The notes under the pieces were generated by a model. That model searched no databases and was not told where the DNA came from. It saw only the letters and a list, made by a program, of their open reading frames with translations. A stretch of DNA of 23,351 nt from Eubacterium sp. GTDB lineage: Bacteria; Bacillota; Clostridia; Oscillospirales; Acutalibacteraceae. Position numbers and translations under genes: made by a program. Numbering within the stretch: position 1 is the stretch's first letter; every line of letters begins with the position of its first letter. Positions 14,273-22,394 of this stretch are shown here, in pieces. Location of the stretch: assembly GCA_017543415.1 (NCBI GenBank), contig JAFYGD010000058.1:1-23351 (forward strand), in the 5' to 3' direction.

Positions 14273-15322
14273 ATGAGTAAGGAATTTTTTGAAGCAGTAA
14301 AAATGCTTGAGGCGGAAAAGGGTATTCCCGCAGATTATTTATATGAAAAAATCGCAAGCGCTATCGTTGTTGCCGCAAAGCATGACTATAACGGCAAGGA
14401 CATCGTTCACTGCGATATTGACCCCGAAAAACAGAAAATTAAAGTATATGTAAGAAAAAATGTTGTTGAAACCGTTGAGGATGAGGATACGGACCTTACG
14501 CTTGAACAGGCTCAGCTTATCCGCAAGTCTGCCAAAGTAGGCAAAACCATCGACATCCCGATTAAAACAAAGAACTTCGGACGTATCGTTGCCCAGACAG
14601 CCAAGCACGTTATCCGTCAGGGTATCCGTGAGGCTGAAAGAGGCCAGATGCTCCGCGAATTCCAGAGCAAAAACCAGGAGCTTCTTTCCGCAAAGGTTAC
14701 CAACGTTGACCCAGTAACAGGCAACGTTACCCTTGAAATCGGCAAAAATGTTGCAATGCTTCCCAAAACGGAGCAGGTTCCCGGTGAAAATCTTGAGGTC
14801 GGTGATACAACAAAGATTTTTGTTGTAGGCGTTCATGAGGGTACAAAGGGACCGAAAATTATGATTTCCCGTACTCACCCCGGCCTTGTAAGACGTCTTT
14901 TTGAAACCGAAGTTCCCGAGATTTTTGACGGAACAATTGAAATCAAGTCCGTTTCCCGTGAGGCGGGCTCAAGAACAAAGATTGCCGTGCTTTCAAAGGA
15001 TGAGGACGTTGACCCCGTAGGCGCCTGCATAGGCCCCAGAGGTCAGAGGGTTTCAAACATCGTTGACGCTCTCGGCGGTGAGAAAATTGATATCGTTAAG
15101 TACAGCGAAAACCCCGAAGAATTCATTGCGGCAGCGCTTGCACCGTCAGACGTTTGCAGCGTTGAAATTCTTGACGAGGGTATTCCGTCATGCAGGGCAA
15201 CAGTTCCGGACGGTCAGCTTTCGCTTGCTATCGGCAATAAGGGCCAGAACGTACGCCTTGCCGCAAAGCTTACAGGCTGGAAAATTGATATCAAGCCCGA
15301 AAGCGGTTTCTATGAGGGCTAA
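14273..15322 (+). CDS. nusA: Transcription termination/antitermination factor NusA
   Basis: This 349-aa RNA polymerase-associated protein modulates pausing, intrinsic termination and antitermination, and links transcription to the ribosome. Domains are an N-terminal RNAP-binding domain (about 1-125), S1 (about 132-198, SAKVTNVDPVTGNVTLEIG), KH1 (about 225-285, with CIGPRGQRVSNIVDALGGEKIDIV) and KH2 (about 290-345, with AIGNKGQNVRLAAKLTGWKIDI). There are no C-terminal acidic repeats, as in other Gram-positive NusA proteins. It is 3 bases from rnpM downstream. If the leader hairpin at 13720-13747 is an attenuator, NusA could control its own operon. Confidence 0.98.
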   Translation: MSKEFFEAVKMLEAEKGIPADYLYEKIASAIVVAAKHDYNGKDIVHCDIDPEKQKIKVYVRKNVVETVEDEDTDLTLEQAQLIRKSAKVGKTIDIPIKTKNFGRIVAQTAKHVIRQGIREAERGQMLREFQSKNQELLSAKVTNVDPVTGNVTLEIGKNVAMLPKTEQVPGENLEVGDTTKIFVVGVHEGTKGPKIMISRTHPGLVRRLFETEVPEIFDGTIEIKSVSREAGSRTKIAVLSKDEDVDPVGACIGPRGQRVSNIVDALGGEKIDIVKYSENPEEFIAAALAPSDVCSVEILDEGIPSCRATVPDGQLSLAIGNKGQNVRLAAKLTGWKIDIKPESGFYEG

Positions 15323-15325
15323 TTT

Positions 15326-15595
15326 ATGAAGGCTAAAAAAACACCAATGCGTATGTGTACCGGCTGCGGCGAGATGTTCGATAAAAGGACGCTCGTAAGG
15401 GTTGTTAAATCCAAGGAGGGCGAAATATCCCTTGATTTAACAGGCAAGAAAGCAGGCAGGGGAGCATATGTTTGCAAAAATGCCGACTGCCTTGCAAAAG
15501 CAAGGAAGAAAAAGGCGTTTGAGCGCGCCTTCGGCGTTAAAATTGAAGACGAAATTTACGATAAAATGCAAGAGGAAATCAAAAGTGCAGAATAA
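15326..15595 (+). CDS. rnpM: RNase P modulator RnpM (YlxR, DUF448)
   Basis: This 89-aa basic protein carries the YlxR signature: RMCTGCGEMFDKRTLVRVVK near the N-terminus and GRGAYVC at about residues 43-49, then a Lys/Arg-rich helix. YlxR from Firmicutes has been shown to bind the RNase P RNA and modulate tRNA 5' processing, hence RnpM. The gene is fixed between nusA and ylxQ. It starts 3 bases after the nusA stop codon, with GAGGG from the end of nusA as ribosome binding site, and its last codons overlap the GTG start of ylxQ. Confidence 0.95.
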   Translation: MKAKKTPMRMCTGCGEMFDKRTLVRVVKSKEGEISLDLTGKKAGRGAYVCKNADCLAKARKKKAFERAFGVKIEDEIYDKMQEEIKSAE

Positions 15596-15914
15596 ATATA
15601 TGTCTATGCTCGGGCTTGCGCGCCGTGCGGGAAGGCTGTCAATGGGGCACGATACCGTGCTTGACAGCATAAAAAAGAATAAGTCAAAGCTTATTATCTT
15701 TTCCTGCGATATTTCGCAAAGACTCATTGACGAAATAAGCGCCGCTTCCAAAAGATATATGAAAGCGCTGCCCTGCGTTAAGATAAGTGAAAGTATGGAG
15801 GAAATCCATATTGCACTCGGCTATAAAGCGGGCGTGATTTCCGTAAACGATACTAATTTTGCAAACAGACTTTTAGAATTAATTAATCAGGAGGGAAACG
15901 AGTATGGTGATTAA
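15585..15914 (+). CDS. ylxQ: L7Ae/L30e-family RNA-binding protein YlxQ
   Basis: This 109-aa small RNA-binding protein of the ribosomal L7Ae fold begins with the family motif [13 protein letters not shown] (residues 9-21). [14 protein letters not shown] follows as the central strand, then [17 protein letters not shown] choose the GTG at 15585, overlapping the end of rnpM by 11 bases, because AGAGGA lies 8 bases ahead of it and homologues have a few residues before the LGLARRAG motif; the ATG at 15600 lacks a ribosome binding site. YlxQ may recognise kink-turn RNA; its role is poorly known. It overlaps infB by 11 bases. Confidence 0.92.
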   Translation: MQNKYMSMLGLARRAGRLSMGHDTVLDSIKKNKSKLIIFSCDISQRLIDEISAASKRYMKALPCVKISESMEEIHIALGYKAGVISVNDTNFANRLLELINQEGNEYGD

Positions 15915-18276
15915 AATTAAGGTTTCCGACCTCGCCAAAGACTTCGGAAAACAAAATAAGGCAATCATCGAATTGCTTTCAAAATACTGTGAAGGTCCCG
16001 CAAAGAAAGCGAACACCGTGTTAACCGAGGATGAGCTTAACCTCTTCTTCGATACCTTTACGCGTGAAAATGAAGAAAAATCCTTTGACGCATACTTTGC
16101 AACAAAGAAGCCTCAGGAAAAGACCGAAAAGGAAGAAAAGAAAGAGGCTCCCAAAAAGAAGGAAGAAAAGCCCAAGACCGATTCAAAGAGCAGAAAGCAT
16201 CAGTCCCAGGCGGCTATTCTTCAGATGGCTGAACAGGCAGCAAAGCGCGCCGAGGAAAAGGCAAAGAAAAAGGCAACTCAGGCTCCGCAGGCAAGAACCA
16301 AGGGTGAAGCCCGCCGTATTGATACAAGGGCTAACACCGTTGACCTTGAAAAGTATAACCAGAAATATGAGGATATTGCTCCTGCAAGCAGCTATAACGA
16401 TAATCAGAATAAGCAGAAGCTTAATCAGAAATCAAAGCAGTACAGAAAGAAAAAGCCTATCTCCAAAAAGCGTGAAACCGAGGCTCAGCGCCTTGCACGT
16501 ATCGCAGAGCAGAGAAAGAAGCAGCAGATTAAAATTTCCGTTCCGGATGAAATCAGCGTTGGCGAGCTTGCTTCGCTTCTCCGTATGACTGCTACCGAGG
16601 TTATCAAGGAGCTCATGAAGCTCGGTATGATGGTAACCGTTAACGAAATTATTGATTACGATACAGCCGAAATTGTTGCAACCGAGCTTGGCGCAAAGGT
16701 TGAAAAGGAAGTTGTTGTATCAATTGAAGAGCAGATTATTGAGGAAGATGACGAAAACGATGAGAACGCAGTAACCCGCAGTCCCGTTGTTTGCGTTATG
16801 GGCCATGTTGACCACGGTAAAACCTCAATTCTTGACGCTATAAGAAATACGGACGTAACCTCAACGGAAGCCGGCGGTATTACCCAGGCTATCGGCGCTT
16901 ATCAGGTTAAAACTCCGAACAACGATGTTATCACCTTCCTTGATACTCCCGGTCACGCTGCGTTTACCGCAATGCGTGCAAGGGGTGCAATGGCAACCGA
17001 TATTGCAGTTCTTGTTGTTGCTGCTGACGACGGTATTATGCCCCAGACTATTGAGGCTATCAACCACGCAAAAGCAGCGGGCGTTGAAATCATTGTTGCA
17101 ATTAATAAAATGGATAAAGAAGGCGCAAATCCCGACAGAGTTATGCAGCAGCTCACAGAACACGAGCTTGTACCCGAGGAATGGGGCGGCGACGTTATCT
17201 GCGTTCCCGTTTCAGCTAAAACCAAAATGGGTATTGATAAGCTGCTTGATACAATTAACCTTGTTGCTGAAATGTCAGAGCTTAAGGCTAATCCCGACAG
17301 AAGCGCAAAGGGCGTTGTTATTGAGGCTAAGCTTGATAAGGGCAGGGGTCCTATCGCAACTCTTCTTGTTCAGAACGGTACTCTTAAATCGGGCGACGTT
17401 ATTGTTGCCGGTACCGCAGTCGGCAGAGTAAGGGCTATGACGGATTACAGAGGACGCAAGCTCAACGCAGCAGGACCCTCCGTTCCCGTTGAAATCATGG
17501 GTCTTGATTCAGCTCCGATGAGCGGCGATTTATTCAACGCCGTTTCCGATGAAAAGCTTGCGCGCCAGCTTGTTGAGCAGCGTAAGGAGCAGGCTAAGGA
17601 AGAGGAATTCAAGGCTTATCAGAAGGTTACTCTTGATACGCTGTTTGACACCCTTCAGGAAGGCGAAATGAAAGAGCTTAACATCATCGTTAAGGCTGAC
17701 GTACAGGGCTCCGTTGAGGCTGTTAAGCAGTCGCTTCTCAAGATTGAAAACGATGAGGTTCGCGTTAGAATTATTCACGGCGGCGTAGGCGTTATCAATG
17801 AAAACGACGTAATGCTTGCAAACGCATCAAATGCAATTATTGTCGGCTTTAATGTACGCCCAGACTCCGGCGCTTTGGCGGCTGCGGCTACGCAAGAGGT
17901 TGATATAAGACTTTACAGTATAATCTATCAGGCGATTGAGGAAATTGAAGCGGCTATGAAGGGTATGCTTGACCCGAAATTCAAGGAAAGCATTATAGGT
18001 CACGCAGAAATTCGCCAGACCTTCAAGGTTTCGGGTGTCGGCACAATCGCAGGTGCGTATGTAACCGACGGAAAGATTACGAGAAATGCCGAAATTCGCC
18101 TTGTCCGAGACGGAATAGTTGTTTATCAGGGCAAAATCGGCAGCTTAAAGCGCTTTAAGGACGATGCAAAAGAGGTTTTGGAGAACTTTGAGTGCGGTTT
18201 AAGCATTGAAAACTTCAACGATATCAAAGAGGGCGATACGGTAGAGTGCTTTGTTATGGAGGAAGTTGAAAGATAG
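15904..18276 (+). CDS. infB: Translation initiation factor IF-2
   Basis: This 790-aa GTPase brings fMet-tRNA to the 30S subunit and promotes subunit joining. An N-terminal IF2N domain (about 3-50) is followed by a long charged Lys/Glu/Ala/Gln-rich linker (about 65-210). A second IF2N domain follows (about 212-265, [21 protein letters not shown]), then the G domain with GHVDHGKT (300-307), DTPGH (347-351) and NKMD (401-404). Domains II, III and C2 follow, with NVRPDSGA and an fMet-tRNA-binding C-terminal domain. The ribosome binding site is AGGAGGG and the start overlaps ylxQ. Codon choice changes in the last 400 bases (first TTG leucines near 17873), matching the downstream genes rather than the rest of infB. 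Confidence 0.98.
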   Translation: MVIKIKVSDLAKDFGKQNKAIIELLSKYCEGPAKKANTVLTEDELNLFFDTFTRENEEKSFDAYFATKKPQEKTEKEEKKEAPKKKEEKPKTDSKSRKHQSQAAILQMAEQAAKRAEEKAKKKATQAPQARTKGEARRIDTRANTVDLEKYNQKYEDIAPASSYNDNQNKQKLNQKSKQYRKKKPISKKRETEAQRLARIAEQRKKQQIKISVPDEISVGELASLLRMTATEVIKELMKLGMMVTVNEIIDYDTAEIVATELGAKVEKEVVVSIEEQIIEEDDENDENAVTRSPVVCVMGHVDHGKTSILDAIRNTDVTSTEAGGITQAIGAYQVKTPNNDVITFLDTPGHAAFTAMRARGAMATDIAVLVVAADDGIMPQTIEAINHAKAAGVEIIVAINKMDKEGANPDRVMQQLTEHELVPEEWGGDVICVPVSAKTKMGIDKLLDTINLVAEMSELKANPDRSAKGVVIEAKLDKGRGPIATLLVQNGTLKSGDVIVAGTAVGRVRAMTDYRGRKLNAAGPSVPVEIMGLDSAPMSGDLFNAVSDEKLARQLVEQRKEQAKEEEFKAYQKVTLDTLFDTLQEGEMKELNIIVKADVQGSVEAVKQSLLKIENDEVRVRIIHGGVGVINENDVMLANASNAIIVGFNVRPDSGALAAAATQEVDIRLYSIIYQAIEEIEAAMKGMLDPKFKESIIGHAEIRQTFKVSGVGTIAGAYVTDGKITRNAEIRLVRDGIVVYQGKIGSLKRFKDDAKEVLENFECGLSIENFNDIKEGDTVECFVMEEVER

Positions 18277-18294
18277 CGGAAAGGCAGAATTGCT

Positions 18295-18654
18295 ATGGCA
18301 AAAAACAGGATAAATAAAATCAATGAAGAGGTGCGGCGTGAGCTTGCAATGGTAATAAGGGAACTGAAGGACACAAGAATCCCTCTGATGACAAGCGTTG
18401 TTGCGGTGAATGTGACCAATGACCTAAGCTATGCCAAGTGCTATATAAGCGTTATGGGCGATGACAGGGCAAAGAAAAAGGCAATAGAAGGGCTTAAATC
18501 TGCGTCAGGCTATATTCGGCGAGAAATGGGCAGGCGTGTTGATTTACGCATTACTCCCGAATTCTTGTTCGAGCTTGACAACTCCATAGAATACGGCGCA
18601 CATATAAATCAAGTTCTTCAAGGGATAATGAAAGAGCAAAAAGATGAAAAGTGA
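18295..18654 (+). CDS. rbfA: 30S ribosome-binding factor RbfA
   Basis: This 119-aa single KH-type domain cold-shock and 16S rRNA maturation factor binds the central 30S neck. Family motifs are NRINKINEEVRRELAMVI at the N-terminus, VVAVNVTNDLSYAKCYISVMGD (about 39-60), LKSASGYIRREMGRRVDLRITPEFLFELDNSIEYGAHI (about 68-105) and a short Lys-rich tail. It follows infB by 18 bases, the standard order, and overlaps nrnA by 11 bases. It uses more AGG/CGG arginine and ATA isoleucine codons than the genes upstream. Confidence 0.97.
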   Translation: MAKNRINKINEEVRRELAMVIRELKDTRIPLMTSVVAVNVTNDLSYAKCYISVMGDDRAKKKAIEGLKSASGYIRREMGRRVDLRITPEFLFELDNSIEYGAHINQVLQGIMKEQKDEK

Positions 18655-19600
18655 TGTTATAGAACTCATATCGGAGGCGGAAAAAATAGCGATTATTGCC
18701 CACGAGGACGAGGATGCGGACTCGGTCGGCAGTTGTTTCGCTATGCGGCTTGCGCTTTTGTCGATGGGAAAGGAAGCAAACTGCATTTTTTCCTCGCCGA
18801 TAGAAAAGCGAATTGCGTTCTTGGGAGACAGCTATGCTGTTTTTGATGAAAATGAAGAATATACGGCGGACCTTTGCATATGCCTTGACTGCGGCGATAT
18901 ACATCGGCTTGGAAATCGAATAAAGGTGTTTCAAAATGCAAAACATACGCTGTCAATCGACCACCACGAAACGAATACAAACTTTGCGGAAGTGACTTTT
19001 GTAGATGCAAAAGCGTCCGCTACGGGCGAGATTTTGTATGGGCTGTTCTGCGAAATGGGTATCGGCATAGATAAGCGTATTGCAGGAAATCTTTACGCCG
19101 CAATAAGTGCAGATACGGGCAGTTTTAAGTACAGCAATGTCACACCCAAAACTATGCAGATAGCGGGCGAACTGCTTTTGGCGGGCATTGACCACGCGGA
19201 AATCGCGCGGCTTTTGCACGATATGGACGATTTGGAGGTCATAAAGTGCAAGGCGGAGCTTATGCAGAATATCGAAAGCTATTTCGGAGGCAGACTTGCC
19301 ATTGTCACGGCGGACGATGCGCTTTTTGAAAGATACGGCATAACCGAAAGGGACTCAGGCGATATTGTCAATATCGCAAGGGCGGCAAGAGGCTGTGAAA
19401 TTGCCATATCTATACGGGAAACAGCGGAAAAAATCAAGATTAGTTTCCGCTCAAACGGTGAAAAATCGGTGTCCCATCTTGCTATGCGTTTCGGCGGCGG
19501 CGGACACGCTAAGGCGGCAGGTGCAAAGATTACGGGAAAGCCGATGGAAACGGTAAAAAAGGAGATTATCGACGCAGTAGGTGAGCTGTTAAATGATTGA
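18644..19600 (+). CDS. nrnA: DHH/DHHA1 phosphoesterase, NrnA-like nanoRNase / pAp phosphatase
   Basis: This 318-aa manganese-dependent phosphoesterase should degrade 2-5-nt nanoRNAs and/or 3'-phosphoadenosine 5'-phosphate in the cytoplasm. The DHH domain shows His20, Asp24 and Asp26 in HEDEDADSVGS, Asp82 in CLDCGD, the DHH triad (106-108) in SIDHHETN, and Asp157 in ISADTGSFKY. The DHHA1 substrate domain ends with FRSNG and the GGGGHAKAAG loop. The first motif reads HEDEDAD rather than the more usual HxxPDGD, but the acidic ligands are kept. The gene overlaps rbfA upstream and trmR downstream, a strongly coupled order. In many Firmicutes truB and ribF would come next; here they are absent. Confidence 0.94.
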   Translation: MKSDVIELISEAEKIAIIAHEDEDADSVGSCFAMRLALLSMGKEANCIFSSPIEKRIAFLGDSYAVFDENEEYTADLCICLDCGDIHRLGNRIKVFQNAKHTLSIDHHETNTNFAEVTFVDAKASATGEILYGLFCEMGIGIDKRIAGNLYAAISADTGSFKYSNVTPKTMQIAGELLLAGIDHAEIARLLHDMDDLEVIKCKAELMQNIESYFGGRLAIVTADDALFERYGITERDSGDIVNIARAARGCEIAISIRETAEKIKISFRSNGEKSVSHLAMRFGGGGHAKAAGAKITGKPMETVKKEIIDAVGELLND

Positions 19601-20252
19601 ATATGATAAAGACGCAATAGTCTATCCGTACATAACCGAATTTATGCGGAACGAAATACCTGTGCGTGGGGGCATATTAAAGGAACTTGAAGACTATGCC
19701 ACCTCTCATAGTGTTCCGATAGTACAGCCGGAAACGGCAAAGCTTTTGGAGGCTTTATGCTGCATAAAAAGACCTGTCAGAATTTTAGAGGTCGGCTGTG
19801 CGATAGGGTATTCGGCAATTCTGATGGCGCAATATCTGGGCGACGGAGGAAGTATTACAACAATCGAATGGGACGCAGATATGGCGGAGCTTGCCAACAA
19901 AAACATTGAAAAGGCAGGGCTTTCGGACAGGATAACGGTGATACAAAACGATGCGAAAGAGGTGCTACCGGAGCTTACTGGTGAGTATGATGTGATTTTT
20001 TTGGACGGGCCCAAGGCGCATTATATCTATATGCTAAACGATTGCATACGGCTTTTGAAACGGAGCGGAATGTTAATATCCGACAATGTTTTGTATAAGG
20101 GAATGACGGCTGATGATGAGCATGTGATAAGGCGCAAAATAACCATTGTCAAGCGTCTTCGCAGGTTTATATCGGCGCAGATGCAGCGTGACGAGCTTGA
20201 AACGGTGATTTTGCCGCTTGGCGACGGAGTTACCGTTTCGGTCAAAAAATAA
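19593..20252 (+). CDS. trmR: tRNA 5-hydroxyuridine-34 O-methyltransferase TrmR (YrrM-like)
   Basis: This 219-aa class I SAM-dependent O-methyltransferase (methyltransf_3/COMT-like) has motif I ILEVGCAIGYSA (64-75), an acidic loop IEWD (91-94), DVIFLDGPKAHY (133-144) and LISDNVLYKG with the Asp-Asn metal pair. In B. subtilis the equivalent YrrM (217 aa), followed by U32-family genes, is TrmR, which methylates ho5U34 to mo5U34 in tRNAs reading split codon boxes. Here a U32-family gene follows directly, which supports this specific call over a generic catechol-type methyltransferase. The start overlaps the end of nrnA by 8 bases, with AGGTGAG as ribosome binding site. Confidence 0.85.
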   Translation: MIEYDKDAIVYPYITEFMRNEIPVRGGILKELEDYATSHSVPIVQPETAKLLEALCCIKRPVRILEVGCAIGYSAILMAQYLGDGGSITTIEWDADMAELANKNIEKAGLSDRITVIQNDAKEVLPELTGEYDVIFLDGPKAHYIYMLNDCIRLLKRSGMLISDNVLYKGMTADDEHVIRRKITIVKRLRRFISAQMQRDELETVILPLGDGVTVSVKK

Positions 20253-20271
20253 TTACGGAAAGTGAATGTGT

Positions 20272-21507
20272 ATGAAAAAACCTGAGCTTTTGGCTCCTGC
20301 CGGTAGCTTAGAAAAGCTAAAAACGGCGATACTTTACGGCGCAGACGCCGTTTATATAGGCGGCGAGGCGTTTAGCCTTCGTGTTGCGGCGGAAAACTTT
20401 TCGGCGGAGGATATGAAAGAGGGCTTGGAATTTGCCCATAAACGCGGGAAAAATGTCTATTTGACTGCAAATATAATTCCGCATAACCGCGATATTGAGG
20501 AGTTTCAAAAATTTATTCTTGAAATAGCACCGATGGGCTTTGATGCGGTGCTTATTTCTGACCCGGGGCTGTTTAGCATAGCGCGAGAGCTTGCACCGAA
20601 TTTGCCGATACATATCAGCACACAGGCTAACAATGTGAACTATAAAAGTGCGGAATTTTGGTATAATGAGGGCGCAAAAAGGGTAGTTCTGGCAAGGGAA
20701 ATGAGCTTTGCGGAAATCAGGGAAATCCGCGAGAAAACTCCGCAGGACTTGGAGCTTGAAGCTTTTGTGCACGGCGCGATGTGTATGTCATATTCAGGCA
20801 GGTGTCTGCTTTCCAACTATATGACGGCGCGCGATGCCAACCAGGGCGCTTGCTCGCACCCGTGCAGGTGGAACTACTATCTGGTTGAGGAAACAAGACC
20901 GAATGAGTTTATGCCGATTTATGAAAATGAGCGCGGAAGCTTTATCTTCAATTCAAAAGACCTGTGTATGATAGAGCATATCCCCGAAATTTTAGACAGC
21001 GGTATAACAAGCCTTAAAATAGAGGGCAGAGTTAAAACGGCATATTATGTTGCGACTGTTGTAAAGGCGTACCGCGACGAGATTGACAGATATTTGGAAA
21101 ACCCGCAAAATTACAGCGTTAACCCCAAAAATTTAGAGGAGCTTTTGAAGGTCAGCCACAGACCGTATTCTACCGGCTTTTACTTTGGAAAACCCGACGA
21201 AAATTCGCAGGTTTATACATCAAGCTCATATATCAGAAACTATGATTTAATAGGAATTGTAACCGATTTTGACAAAAAAACGGGAATTGCGACAATTTCA
21301 CAGCGCAACCGCTTTTTTAAGGGTGATGAAATAGAGGTATTAAGACCTGATGGCCCTTGTTTTTCACAGAAAATCGAGTTTATGCAGGACGGCGACGGAA
21401 AGGATATTGATGTTGCCCGTAATGCGGAAATGACGGTAAAAATCAAAATGAAGGATAAAGCCGTAGCAGGATCTATGCTGCGGAAGCAGAGGGAGGAAAC
21501 GAGTTGA
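20272..21507 (+). CDS. trhP: U32 family protein TrhP-like, tRNA uridine-34 hydroxylation
   Basis: This 411-aa U32-family protein has the signature EAFVHGAMCMSYSGRCLLS (about 163-181). Cysteines 171, 178, 194 and 232 are candidate iron-sulfur ligands, with a further CSHPCRW. The N-terminus KPELLAPAGSLEKLKTAILYGADAVYIGG is typical of the family. These proteins were long annotated as peptidases, but TrhP (YrrN/YrrO in Bacillus) performs prephenate-dependent hydroxylation of U34 in tRNA, the substrate step for TrmR encoded just upstream. The length is close to the longer paralogue YrrO. The ATG at 20272 is chosen over 20266 because GGAAAG is then 9 bases away. The stop overlaps the TTG start of the next gene. 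Paralogues such as RlhA modify 23S rRNA instead, so the substrate is inferred from context. Confidence 0.85.
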   Translation: MKKPELLAPAGSLEKLKTAILYGADAVYIGGEAFSLRVAAENFSAEDMKEGLEFAHKRGKNVYLTANIIPHNRDIEEFQKFILEIAPMGFDAVLISDPGLFSIARELAPNLPIHISTQANNVNYKSAEFWYNEGAKRVVLAREMSFAEIREIREKTPQDLELEAFVHGAMCMSYSGRCLLSNYMTARDANQGACSHPCRWNYYLVEETRPNEFMPIYENERGSFIFNSKDLCMIEHIPEILDSGITSLKIEGRVKTAYYVATVVKAYRDEIDRYLENPQNYSVNPKNLEELLKVSHRPYSTGFYFGKPDENSQVYTSSSYIRNYDLIGIVTDFDKKTGIATISQRNRFFKGDEIEVLRPDGPCFSQKIEFMQDGDGKDIDVARNAEMTVKIKMKDKAVAGSMLRKQREETS

Positions 21508-21785
21508 AAGATATCAATGCAATCGGCGAAAGCATTATGCGAGTACGCAAGAAGAATAAGATGACGCAGGCGCAGTTCGGCGAGCTTATCGGGAAATCGC
21601 AAAGCACGGTTTACAGCTATGAGAACGGTAGCGTAATACCCAGCTTTAACACACTTTTGCTGATATCCCAGCTGTTTGGCGTACCGGTGGGGCAGCTTAT
21701 GGGTATTGAGTGGACTCCGCTTTCAGGGAAAGCACTTAGGGAGCTTTACGATATTTATATTAGCGAGGCAAGGGAAAATGAGTAA
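21504..21785 (+). CDS. Small XRE-family helix-turn-helix regulator
   Basis: This 93-aa protein has an HTH_3/XRE domain (about residues 8-66: IMRVRKKNKMTQAQFGELIGKSQSTVYSYENGSVIPSFNTLLLISQLFGV) and a short C-terminal tail (SGKALRELYDIYISEAREN). It probably starts at TTG 21504, since GGGAGG is placed 7 bases ahead and that start overlaps the trhP stop codon; the first in-frame ATG (21537) would cut into helix 1. The stop overlaps the next ATG. The role is unknown. Its position as a coupled gene suggests control of, or partnership with, the following membrane protein, but no operator is visible. Confidence 0.88.
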   Translation: MKDINAIGESIMRVRKKNKMTQAQFGELIGKSQSTVYSYENGSVIPSFNTLLLISQLFGVPVGQLMGIEWTPLSGKALRELYDIYISEARENE

Positions 21786-22062
21786 AAAAAGAGGAAATTT
21801 GCCTGTCCTTTTGTGCATTGCGGCATGGGTAGCGTACCGCTGTTATAAGGGCCAGGGCATTTTTAACAAGGTAAGATATAAGGCACAGCACGAAGCTGTT
21901 TCCAATTATGTGGAAACGCATTACCCGAACGCCTTTTATTCCGATATAATCGAGGCGGACAATGGCTGGTCGTGCATTGTAACCGACGGTGGAAGGAAAA
22001 TAGTGCTGTATTTGACAAAAACAGATAGCGGTACCTTTATTTTCTGGGAAAAAGCGGAATAA
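21778..22062 (+). CDS. Small hypothetical membrane-anchored protein
   Basis: This 94-aa protein has a basic N-terminus (MSKKRG), one membrane segment (about 8-22) and a soluble part with KAQHEAVSNYVETHYPNAFYSDIIEADNGWSCIVTDGGRKIVLYLTKTDSGTFIFWEKAE, which looks like an alpha helix followed by a small beta sheet. I do not recognise the family. The ATG at 21778 overlaps the stop codon of the XRE gene (ATGAGTAA) and has AAGGG as ribosome binding site. The tight coupling with a small regulator suggests a two-gene functional unit. Toxin-antitoxin is conceivable, but neither protein resembles a known toxin. Confidence 0.75.
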   Translation: MSKKRGNLPVLLCIAAWVAYRCYKGQGIFNKVRYKAQHEAVSNYVETHYPNAFYSDIIEADNGWSCIVTDGGRKIVLYLTKTDSGTFIFWEKAE

Positions 22063-22125
22063 ATATGCACAAATTTCTCCTTTTGGCGTACTGTATAGTA
22101 TAAAGCTGAAAGGAGGATTTTTAGT

Positions 22126-22284
22126 ATGGGTTTATTTGGCGGAAATAACTGCGGAAATAATGACGGCGGTTGGATTTGGATACTAATCATAATAGTTCTT
22201 GTTTTATGCTTGACAGACGGAAGTCTTTTGGGCGGAAGCAATAACTGTTGCGATGATTGCTGTGACAATAACTGCTGTTGCTAA
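22126..22284 (+). CDS. 52-aa cysteine-rich membrane microprotein
   Basis: This short ORF has a perfect AAGGAGG placed 9 bases before the ATG. The product has a Gly/Asn-rich head (MGLFGGNNCGNNDGG), a hydrophobic helix WIWILIIIVLVLCL (about 16-29), a linker that repeats the GGxNNC theme, and a tail CC-DD-CC-DNN-CCC. It has nine cysteines in all, seven in the last 12 residues. A strong terminator follows within 15 bases, so it is expressed as a defined end of a transcript. The layout resembles small Gly-rich one-helix spore-associated proteins such as the YjcZ group, but the cysteine tail is different; no family is assigned. Possible roles are metal or thiol chemistry at the membrane, or a spore coat component. 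Confidence 0.75.
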   Translation: MGLFGGNNCGNNDGGWIWILIIIVLVLCLTDGSLLGGSNNCCDDCCDNNCCC

Positions 22285-22297
22285 AATCAATCAGCAC

Positions 22298-22325
22298 GGG
22301 GCGTGATTTTCACGCCTCTTTTTTT
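22298..22325 (+). terminator. Intrinsic terminator after the cysteine-rich microprotein
   Basis: GGCGTGA/TCACGCC (22300-22306 and 22310-22316) with a TTT loop, extended by two pairs at the base (22298-22299 with 22317-22318), is followed by a run of seven T. Confidence 0.92.
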
Positions 22326-22335
22326 GCTAAAAATG

Positions 22336-22364
22336 TTGTATTTTTTATGTCGGCGTGATATAAT
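22336..22364 (+). promoter_or_regulatory. Sigma-A-type promoter of the PAP2 gene
   Basis: TTGTAT (22336-22341), 17-base spacer ending in extended -10 TGA, then TATAAT (22359-22364). It lies 31 bases before the PAP2 ATG. Confidence 0.8.
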
Positions 22365-22394
22365 GGCTACACGATATTTTTTAAGGACATAATT

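Noticed and set aside
15468..15584. N-terminal extension of YlxQ
   Set aside because: This region is already coding in another frame (rnpM). The extension is Lys/Arg-rich shadow sequence, and the GTG at 15585 has the ribosome binding site.
16031..16588. Long Arg/Lys-rich ORF inside infB in another frame
   Set aside because: It is an out-of-frame shadow of the charged IF2 linker, with no independent ribosome binding site.
21504..22062. Type II toxin-antitoxin system formed by the XRE protein and the 94-aa protein
   Set aside because: The partner has a membrane helix and no RelE, HipA, HicA or similar toxin features, and the pair sits inside a housekeeping operon; evidence is too thin.
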